From assembly GCA_937898155.1 (NCBI GenBank), contig CALEJO010000059.1, positions 1-18,106 on the forward strand: 18,106 nt of DNA, given 5' to 3'. Under the pieces are notes generated by a model. It was not told where the DNA came from. It did no database searches and worked only from the letters and a program-made list of their open reading frames with translations. The stretch is from an uncultured Clostridia bacterium (lineage in GTDB: Bacteria; Bacillota; Clostridia; Oscillospirales; CAG-272). The position numbers and the translations under genes were made by a program. Shown one piece after another: positions 1 through 5,850 of the stretch (position 1 is its first letter; each line of letters begins with the position of its first letter).

Positions 1-90
1 TGTAGTTTATATAGACAGCTTTTTCTCCTACCGGGAAGAAAGTCAATTCCGAGAGCGGGAGCCGAAAAAAATTTGATATTGGAGGCAAAA

Positions 91-503
91 ATGAAGACTA
101 AAAAGTTCTTAATTGTTTTTGTATCAGTCATTGCACTCGTCGTCCTGTGCTCGTTCGCGGTTGGGGCGGTTCGGACGAATGATCCAAATCCGGCGGGTGG
201 CTCTTATGGCGAATTGACATCAATGCCGCAACCGGATATGCACAGGCGATAACAGGGTTCACCAATATAAATCCGTCGTATGATCGTTATATCTCGATTC
301 AGCTTTATATCATCTATACGGATGGAACGTTTGATTGCTCGGTTATCGTAAATGATCCCACATATAGCACGACTTTTGGAGGGCAACGGCTTATTTCTTT
401 AATTGCCGATTCGAGCAAAGTTGTCGAAGCGGTCAGTAGCGAGCATTTTGTCATTGCGAGTGACGGAACGTATTGGGAGGGTAGTCTCACAATTCCGCAA
501 TGA
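91..503 (+). pseudogene. Small exported protein, broken by a frameshift
   Basis: The ATG at 91 follows a good ribosome site (GGAGG, 81-85). It opens a frame with a typical export signal: Lys-rich start (MKTKKF), a hydrophobic stretch to about residue 25, and an FAVGA cleavage-like end. This frame stops at 250-252 after 53 residues. A different frame is open from 183 and reads on coherently to TGA at 501-503, including GYAQAITGFTNINPSYDRY and DGTFDCSVIVNDP. The shift must therefore lie between 183 and 252, most likely near 205-220. Restored, the product would be about 137 residues: a signal peptide plus a beta-rich secreted domain. I do not recognise the family. I see no obvious slippery heptamer, so a real mutation or a sequencing or assembly indel is more likely than programmed frameshifting. 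The restoration is inference; the two frames and their stops are seen directly. Confidence 0.6.
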
Positions 504-549
504 TTATTTTCTATTCCAAGCAATAAAATGAACTAATGGCTCCCGCCGC

Positions 550-578
550 TTGACTTATTTTTTCTTTTTTGATAAACT
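550..578 (+). promoter_or_regulatory. Sigma-A type promoter for the lipoprotein gene
   Basis: TTGACT at 550-555 and TAAACT at 573-578 are separated by 17 bp. This matches the layout of the other promoters in the window. The -10 box matches TATAAT at four of six positions, so it is moderate. The lipoprotein start lies 43 bp downstream. Confidence 0.55.
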
Positions 579-620
579 GAATTTAAAAAACATACACAAT
601 GAATTAGAAGGGGTATTTTT

Positions 621-1799
621 ATGAAAAAACTATTCGCTATTATCCTTGCGCTCGCCGTTCTTCTCCTCGTTTCTTGCGGAGAAACACCTGTAGAAAGCAA
701 TCCGACGGAAACAACCGCTGAAACACCCGAAATCACAAAACGAGGGCAATTAGTTCATAATAGAGAAAACGATTATTTTTATGAAACGAATACCCGTGTG
801 ATATTTTTTTCTCATGTTCCGAGAGAAGATATTGCCGCCTATTATAGCAAAGTGGATGGACAAGGGTATTACCTCTGTTTTGATCCTCTTTGTGAGCATG
901 AATGGGGGTCTTGCAAGGCATTTGAGGTGTTTCTTTCTCGCGTTGATTCCACCCATATCTATAAGGAGCGCATCTATTATACGAGTAGCCAGTGGGAAGA
1001 TCCCGCAACAGGGACATGGAAACCGGCGCTCATGTCCTGCTCGTTCGACGGAACGGATATCCGCATGGAATATAAATTCAAAACAGATCAAAAGGCGATG
1101 CCGTCCTATGACCGATATATGTATTTTCAAGACTTTGGCGGCGACGGTTGGATGATGCTTCTTCGCTACGATCTCGAAACAGGAGAGATGCGGAATCTTT
1201 CCGCCGAACAGGGATATCCGAAACTCGTATCTTCGCCGAACTTTTTCTATAACGACAAGATGTATTTTCATACGAATGTTGGCTTCGGCGAAGCCAATTT
1301 GGATTTGAGCGATTATCAGGCGACAAGCGAGCAATCGGAAACGCTTTATAGAATATGCGATGGAGCCCAATGCTACGGAAGCAGATCGGCAAGCTTTGGG
1401 CCCCCCACAATGAAAGCGTTTACAGACGGAATTCACATCTATGATATCGAGACAAACGAAGAAATCATTGTTCCACCGGAGGTTTGCGGCGGAGAATACG
1501 GATATGTTTGCCACGTGGACGCGGATTATATTTATTATTGCATTGAATATGATCCCAACCGGAAATCCAACCGCTATCACGGGAAAATCTTCCGCATGAA
1601 ATGGGACGGAACAGATGCGAAGTGTATTTATGACAATCCCGAAATGGATATCAACGGCAACCTATATGTGACAGGCGATACGATGTTGATCGGTATGACA
1701 ACCTATGGAAACAACTACGCCCTAAGCAAAGAAGTCTACGTCGCGCACATCGAGGAGGACGGCATGCTCACCGACGTGCATGAACTCATCATCGAATAA
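621..1799 (+). CDS. Lipoprotein of unknown function (beta-propeller-like)
   Basis: This is a 392-residue exported lipoprotein. The start follows a GAAGGGG ribosome site. Residues 1-19 form a lipoprotein signal peptide ending in lipobox LVSC, so Cys19 would be lipidated and the mature protein anchored outside the membrane. A short Thr/Glu/Pro linker (residues 21-38) follows. The body is rich in short Tyr/Asp/Gly strand-like segments (YYLCFDPLCEH, LMSCSFDGTDIR, IFRMKWDGTDAKCIYDN). It resembles the DUF5050-type propeller lipoproteins common in gut Clostridia; this is resemblance only. Cys86, Cys91, His93 and Cys98 form a C-x4-C-x-H-x4-C cluster that could bind a metal or form disulfides. The gene stands alone between a promoter and a bidirectional terminator. 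No enzyme motif is visible and the substrate is unknown. Confidence 0.85.
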   Translation: MKKLFAIILALAVLLLVSCGETPVESNPTETTAETPEITKRGQLVHNRENDYFYETNTRVIFFSHVPREDIAAYYSKVDGQGYYLCFDPLCEHEWGSCKAFEVFLSRVDSTHIYKERIYYTSSQWEDPATGTWKPALMSCSFDGTDIRMEYKFKTDQKAMPSYDRYMYFQDFGGDGWMMLLRYDLETGEMRNLSAEQGYPKLVSSPNFFYNDKMYFHTNVGFGEANLDLSDYQATSEQSETLYRICDGAQCYGSRSASFGPPTMKAFTDGIHIYDIETNEEIIVPPEVCGGEYGYVCHVDADYIYYCIEYDPNRKSNRYHGKIFRMKWDGTDAKCIYDNPEMDINGNLYVTGDTMLIGMTTYGNNYALSKEVYVAHIEEDGMLTDVHELIIE

Positions 1800-1836
1800 G
1801 CAAAACGGCGCACCCGCTTGGATGCGCCGTTTTGCT
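1799..1836. terminator. Bidirectional terminator between convergent genes
   Basis: A perfect 14-bp stem (1799-1812 with 1823-1836, AGCAAAACGGCGCA and its complement) closes a 10-base loop. The A-run in one arm and T-run in the other let it act in both directions. It lies between the converging lipoprotein and PII-like genes and overlaps the last base of the lipoprotein stop codon. Confidence 0.8.
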
Positions 1837-1847
1837 ATGATGGCTGA

Positions 1848-2531
1848 TTATTCTGCGTCGTAAAGACGGAAGCCCGCCGTATCCGTCACGGGCAGGGAAA
1901 GGACGAGCGTGTGTGCGTTTGTTCCGGCGCCCGCGTGGTCGGTGATCGCCTGCATGATGGCGTTGCGGTTCTCCTTTTTGGAAACGATATAGATGATTTC
2001 CTTTTCATCGACGATGGAAAGTCCAAAGAATTTTTCCGCGTAAGCGCTTCCCGTGCCTTTGGCGTGCAGGATCGTGCCGCCGCCCGCGCCCGCGCTACGC
2101 GCGGCATCCATGACGTCTTCGGTATATCCTTTATTGCAAATGGCGATGATCAGTTCCATTTCTGCCGTTCCTTTCTTTTCATAGCGTTGCATTTCGTCTT
2201 CGCTGTGCCCGCCAGCGTAAAAATCAAGTGCTTTTTTGCCCGAAATTCCCGCGAGGGGAACGGCGAGCGCGATGCCCTTGTCGGGCAGGTCGATCTGGAA
2301 ATCGCGTTCCAAAATGCCGATGAGCTCATGCAGTTTATTGTGCGTGACGACGGTTTGATGGATCGCTTTTTCCGACGCTTCGATGCCGAGCAGGTCCAGC
2401 GTCTGCGATTTTGCCGTGCCACGCCCTTGCGTGCTGTAAAGACGGGGCACCTCCGCCGCCTCGCAAAGCGAGATCAGTTGCTCCATGTCGGAGCGACGGG
2501 AGATGATGATGAACCAATATAAATTCTGCAT
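1848..2531 (-). CDS. Tandem PII-like regulatory protein (two PII-type domains)
   Basis: This 227-residue cytosolic protein appears to contain two copies of the PII (GlnB/GlnK-type) ferredoxin-like fold. Copy 1 covers about residues 3-105 and copy 2 about 125-222. Both show the pattern strand-helix-strand-loop-strand: compare GRGTAKSQTLDLLGIEASEK with AKGTGSAYAEKFFGLSIVDE, each followed by a strand, a helix and a final strand (GIALAVPLAGISG versus AHTLVLSLPVTD). The canonical T-loop with its modified Tyr is not recognisable, so control by uridylylation is unlikely. The start has an AAAGGAG site, which overlaps the end of the upstream DUF1538 gene; the genes are 11 bp apart and probably translationally coupled. 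PII proteins of this kind next to DUF1538 membrane proteins probably gate or sense that partner, as GlnK does for AmtB. The ligand is unknown. Confidence 0.82.
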   Translation of the reverse strand: MQNLYWFIIISRRSDMEQLISLCEAAEVPRLYSTQGRGTAKSQTLDLLGIEASEKAIHQTVVTHNKLHELIGILERDFQIDLPDKGIALAVPLAGISGKKALDFYAGGHSEDEMQRYEKKGTAEMELIIAICNKGYTEDVMDAARSAGAGGGTILHAKGTGSAYAEKFFGLSIVDEKEIIYIVSKKENRNAIMQAITDHAGAGTNAHTLVLSLPVTDTAGFRLYDAE

Positions 2532-2542
2532 AGCCGCTCCTT

Positions 2543-4159
2543 TCAGAAGTTTGTGAGATCGAATTCGATGATGTCGGGATATTCGACCGCGGGCGCACCG
2601 CCTGCGGGAGTTTGAACGGGGAATGCTTCCGTTTGCGCCGCCGGAATCGGCTCGGGGAAATCAATGGGCGCGGTATCCGCTTCCATCGCGGTTTCCGCGG
2701 ACGCGGCGCGTTTGAAGCGATAAACGACGCCGAGCACCTGAATCGTGATCGGGGGGAACATCGCGACCATGGCGATCACGCCGAACGCGTCCGTCATGAT
2801 ATTGCCGCCGCGCGTGTAAGAGGCGCCGACCGCGAGGGGCATCAGAAATGCCGAAGACATCGCGCCGGACGCGACACCGCCGGAGTCGAACGCGATCGAG
2901 GTGAAAACCTCGGGCACGAAGAACGAAAGCGAGAGCGACAGAGCGTATCCCACACCGACAAACCACATGACGGAAATGCCCGTCAGCACGCGAAGCATGG
3001 CAATTCCGACCGCGAGCGCGACGCCGATCGATATCGCCGTTTTCAGCATTTTGCTCGGGATCGCGCCGTCGGTCGCGTCTTCGACCTGTTTTTCGAGGAC
3101 GTGGACGGCGGGCTCCGCGGCGACGATGAAGTAGCCGAGCAACATCCCCAGCGGGATCAGAAGCCAGGCATACGAGGCGGCGCCGAGCGTTTCGCCGATA
3201 TAACGTCCGACGGGCAAAAAGCCCGTATTGACGCCGGTGAGGAACAGCACGATGCCTGCGTAAGTATATGCCACGCCGATCAGCAGTTTATAAATGGATT
3301 CCTTGCCGAGCGGGCGGGTGATTGCTTGATAAAGAAAGAAAAAAATGACGATCGGGAGCAGTCCCTTTGCGACCTCGAGCATCTGCCCGGGGACGGCGGA
3401 AAGGAAGTGCAAGCCGAATCCGCGCGACGTCTCAAACGACGCGAGCGCCTCGGGAACATAATCGCCGGCGCTGACGCGATAGATCAAACCGAGAATCAAA
3501 ATAGCGATGATCGGGCCGGCGGAGCAGAGCGCCATCAGACCGAAGCTGTCGCTGCCGCCTGCTTTTTCCGCGGTGATCGCCGCAATGCCGACACCCATTG
3601 CCATGATGAACGGCACGGTCATCGGGCCCGTCGTCACGCCGCCCGCATCAAACGCGACCGCCCAAAAATCGGGGCTGACAAACGCGGCGAGCAGGAAGAT
3701 GATCCCGTAGGAGCCGAAGAGCAGATAGCGGAGCTTGACGGCGAAGACGCTGCGCAGGATCGCGAGCACGAGGAAGATGCCGACGCCGATCGCCACGGTC
3801 AGAATGAACGTGGTGGTGTCGATGGACGGCACGTTTGCCGCCAGCACTTGCAAATCCGGCTCGGAAACGGTGATCATCGTGTCGACGAGGAACGACAAGA
3901 GACAGATGAGCCAAATTTTGCGGGAGCGCGTCATATTGGTGCCGACGTATTCGCCCATCGGCGTCATGGAAAGGTCCACGCCGAGCGTAAAGAGTCCCAT
4001 GCCGAAAACCATCAGAAACGCGCCGAACAAAAAGGACAGGAAGACGGAATTCGGAAGCGGGCAGATCGTCAGCGCGAGCGCCAGCACGATGAGAGAGACG
4101 GGAAGCACGGATGAGAGAGACTCCCGCACTTTTTCCGCCAGAATGGTTTTTTGCCGCAT
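2543..4159 (-). CDS. DUF1538 family membrane protein (duplicated transporter-like)
   Basis: This 538-residue polytopic membrane protein is a DUF1538 family member with two homologous halves. The repeat is visible: SEPDLQVLA (99-107) against AEPAVHVLE (348-356), AFDAGGVTTGPM (169-180) against AFDSGGVASGAM (423-434), and SDSFGLMA against TDAFGVIA. Each half ends in an IYR/VYR segment. Such inverted or tandem duplication, with Asp and Gly inside helices, suggests a transporter; the substrate is unknown. An acidic, Pro-rich tail of about 55 residues follows the last helix. I chose the ATG at 4159 because an AAAGGAGG site (4166-4173) lies 6 bases upstream; the longer frame from 4180 would place that site inside the gene. 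It is cotranscribed with the tandem PII protein from the promoter at 4216-4244. Family assignment is firm; function is inferred. Confidence 0.88.
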   Translation of the reverse strand: MRQKTILAEKVRESLSSVLPVSLIVLALALTICPLPNSVFLSFLFGAFLMVFGMGLFTLGVDLSMTPMGEYVGTNMTRSRKIWLICLLSFLVDTMITVSEPDLQVLAANVPSIDTTTFILTVAIGVGIFLVLAILRSVFAVKLRYLLFGSYGIIFLLAAFVSPDFWAVAFDAGGVTTGPMTVPFIMAMGVGIAAITAEKAGGSDSFGLMALCSAGPIIAILILGLIYRVSAGDYVPEALASFETSRGFGLHFLSAVPGQMLEVAKGLLPIVIFFFLYQAITRPLGKESIYKLLIGVAYTYAGIVLFLTGVNTGFLPVGRYIGETLGAASYAWLLIPLGMLLGYFIVAAEPAVHVLEKQVEDATDGAIPSKMLKTAISIGVALAVGIAMLRVLTGISVMWFVGVGYALSLSLSFFVPEVFTSIAFDSGGVASGAMSSAFLMPLAVGASYTRGGNIMTDAFGVIAMVAMFPPITIQVLGVVYRFKRAASAETAMEADTAPIDFPEPIPAAQTEAFPVQTPAGGAPAVEYPDIIEFDLTNF

Positions 4160-4215
4160 ACGCCGCCTCCTTTCCCGCATTTTGTTTCAAAAATGACGTG
4201 TTTTGATACAGATTC

Positions 4216-4244
4216 AGTATATCATGGCTCTCTCTTTTTGTCAA
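4216..4244 (-). promoter_or_regulatory. Sigma-A promoter for the DUF1538/PII operon
   Basis: Read on the minus strand, TTGACA (4239-4244) and TATACT (4216-4221) are separated by 17 bp. The expected start of transcription, about 4209, is some 50 bp from the DUF1538 start codon. Confidence 0.85.
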
Positions 4245-4250
4245 TTCTTT

Positions 4251-4281
4251 CCCACAAAAAAGGAAGAACTTTCCTCGTGGG
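4251..4281. promoter_or_regulatory. Inverted repeat between divergent promoters, possible operator
   Basis: CCCAC (4251-4255) pairs with GTGGG (4277-4281), and AGGAA (4261-4265) with TTCCT (4271-4275). The repeat sits between the two divergent -35 boxes and upstream of both start points, so it is unlikely to act as an RNA hairpin. A protein-binding site that coordinates both transcription units is a reasonable guess; the two arm pairs are not exactly concentric. Confidence 0.35.
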
Positions 4282-4310
4282 TTGACTTTTTCGACTTTTT
4301 TCGATATAAT
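4282..4310 (+). promoter_or_regulatory. Sigma-A promoter for the MFS transporter
   Basis: TTGACT (4282-4287) and a perfect TATAAT (4305-4310) are separated by 17 bp. The transporter start codon lies 31 bp downstream. It is divergent from the DUF1538 promoter, with 37 bp between the two -35 boxes. Confidence 0.9.
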
Positions 4311-4341
4311 GGAAGCATTGTTTGATCGGAGAGGAGAACTT

Positions 4342-5541
4342 ATGAAACCGCAAACCTATCGGCGCACGCTCGGCGCGTGCTTTCTCGGATACGTCGTGCA
4401 GGCGATCGTGATCAACTTCGCGCCGCTTCTTTTCGTGACGTTCCGCGCGGAGCTCGGCGTGGATTTCGAGCGGATTTCGTTTTTGATCACGCTGAATTTC
4501 GGCTGTCAGCTTTTCTTCGATTATTTTTCTCCGCAGATCGTGCGCGCGATCGGCTATCGCGCGACGGGCGTGCTGGCGCAGGTCTTTGCCGTGGCGGGGC
4601 TCCTCTCCCTTGCGATTTTGCCGAATACGATGGCGAATCCGTATCTCGGTTTGCTGATTGCCACGGCGCTTTACGCGATCGGCGGCGGGCTGGACGAGGT
4701 GGTCATCAGCCCGTTGGTCGAATCCTGCCCGATGACGCGCAAGGCGGGCATGATGAGCTTGCTTCATTCGTTTTATTGCTGGGGACAATTTTTGACCGTC
4801 CTGCTTTCCACGGTGTTTTTCATTGTGTTCGGCATCGAAAACTGGCCGATCCTCGCTCTTTTGTGGGCGATCGTGCCGCTCGTCGATCTCGTGCTGTTTT
4901 GGACGATGCCGATGCCGCCGATCCCCGAAGAAGAAATCCGCGGCATGACGCAGAGGGAACTGCTCGGTATCCGGAAATTCTGGCTTCTGGCGCTCGTGAT
5001 GATCTGCGGCGGCGCGACGGAGCTTTGCATCAGCCAATGGGCGTCCGCGTTCGCGCAGACGGGGCTCGGCGTGGATAAAACGATGGGCGATTTGATGGGA
5101 CCGTGCGCGTTCGCGCTTTTGATGGGAAGCGCGCGTGTGCTTTACGCGAAATGCAGTGACCGCCTGCGCCCGACGCGCGCGTTGCTTCTTGCCGGCGCCC
5201 TTTCGATCGTCAGCTATCTGACGGCGGCGCTTTCGCCGTCGCCGATCCTCGGGCTTGTCGGATGCGGTTTCGCGGGCTTTTCCGTCGGGATTCTCTGGCC
5301 GTGCGCGCTCAGCTTGGGTGCGGCGAGCATTCGCGGCGGCGTCACGCTGTTCGCGCTTCTCGCGTTCGGCGGCGACATCGGCTGCACATTCGGTCCGACG
5401 CTCGTCGGGCTCGTCGCCGACCGATTCGGCGGCAACTTGAAAACAGGCATCCTTTTCGGCGTTTTGTTCCCGATCTTGCTGATAATCGGCGTATCGCTGT
5501 TCCGCCGCATCGAAAAGAAAAACGGCGGCGAGAATCTTTGA
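4342..5541 (+). CDS. MFS transporter
   Basis: This 399-residue protein is almost entirely hydrophobic, with about 12 predicted membrane helices in two halves around a cytosolic loop near residues 195-210 (PMPPIPEEEIRGMTQRELLG). It is typical of the major facilitator superfamily. The Gly-rich segment GGGLDEVVISPLVESCP in the first half resembles FHS/FucP-type sugar or nucleoside permeases; the substrate cannot be told from sequence. I chose the ATG at 4342 because it has a GAGGAG site 5 bases upstream and lies downstream of the promoter. An in-frame ATG-like extension back to 4282 would start inside the -35 box. The gene is monocistronic: the next promoter begins 9 bp after its stop codon. It shares the divergent control region with the DUF1538/PII pair. 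Confidence 0.88.
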   Translation: MKPQTYRRTLGACFLGYVVQAIVINFAPLLFVTFRAELGVDFERISFLITLNFGCQLFFDYFSPQIVRAIGYRATGVLAQVFAVAGLLSLAILPNTMANPYLGLLIATALYAIGGGLDEVVISPLVESCPMTRKAGMMSLLHSFYCWGQFLTVLLSTVFFIVFGIENWPILALLWAIVPLVDLVLFWTMPMPPIPEEEIRGMTQRELLGIRKFWLLALVMICGGATELCISQWASAFAQTGLGVDKTMGDLMGPCAFALLMGSARVLYAKCSDRLRPTRALLLAGALSIVSYLTAALSPSPILGLVGCGFAGFSVGILWPCALSLGAASIRGGVTLFALLAFGGDIGCTFGPTLVGLVADRFGGNLKTGILFGVLFPILLIIGVSLFRRIEKKNGGENL

Positions 5542-5549
5542 AAAAGGGC

Positions 5550-5578
5550 TTGACTTTTCTCGCTTTTTGATATAAACT
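5550..5578 (+). promoter_or_regulatory. feo: Promoter of the Feo operon
   Basis: TTGACT is at 5550-5555. The -10 is either TATAAA (5571-5576, 15-bp spacer) or the overlapping TAAACT (5573-5578, 17-bp spacer). Transcription would begin near 5584-5586, at the edge of the palindrome that follows. Confidence 0.7.
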
Positions 5579-5585
5579 AAATGCA

Positions 5586-5601
5586 GTTAGCATATGCTAA
5601 C
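5586..5601. promoter_or_regulatory. Perfect 16-bp palindrome, probable iron-repressor operator
   Basis: GTTAGCATATGCTAAC is an exact inverted repeat lying directly over the expected transcription start of the Feo operon. The GTTAG...CTAAC arms resemble those of DtxR/IdeR-family operators, which repress iron uptake when iron is plentiful. The position fits simple steric repression. The regulator is inferred and not encoded in this window. Confidence 0.7.
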
Positions 5602-5646
5602 CAATGCGCCCGACGGGGCGTTTCATCGAAAAAGGAGGCGGGAATC

Positions 5647-5850
5647 ATGCCGGCATGGCTGGAAGCAAACGGTGCGACGATCGCGGTGGGACTGCTCCTC
5701 GCGGCAGTGGTCGCCGTGGTGATCCGGAAGATGATCTCGGATCGAAAAAAGGGCAAAACCTCGTGCGGTTCGGATTGCGGCGCGTGCGGCGCGGCGGGGC
5801 TTTGCCACGCGAAGAAAGATTCCGCCGACGGGAAAGGTGGGAAAAAATGA
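5647..5850 (+). CDS. FeoB-associated Cys-rich membrane protein
   Basis: This 67-residue protein has one N-terminal membrane helix (about residues 9-27, ATIAVGLLLAAVVAVVI), a basic stretch (RKMISDRKKGK), then a Cys cluster CGSDCGACGAAGLCH. It matches the small FeoB-associated Cys-rich family found beside feoB in Firmicutes, thought to help ferrous iron import; its exact role is unsettled. The start at 5647 follows an AAAGGAGG site. A longer in-frame start at 5581 is rejected because it precedes the expected transcription start and lies beside the operator. The stop overlaps the start of the next gene (ATGA), so translation is probably coupled to the FeoA-FeoB protein. Confidence 0.9.
   Translation: MPAWLEANGATIAVGLLLAAVVAVVIRKMISDRKKGKTSCGSDCGACGAAGLCHAKKDSADGKGGKK

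Noticed and set aside
2612..4114. Long plus-strand open frame opposite the DUF1538 gene
   Set aside because: It has a highly charged, low-complexity composition (RDRGEHRDHGDHAER), and the opposite strand encodes a clear membrane protein with promoter and ribosome site.
5581..5646. Earlier ATG start for the Cys-rich Feo protein
   Set aside because: It lies at or before the expected transcription start and overlaps the operator; ATG 5647 has a strong ribosome site.
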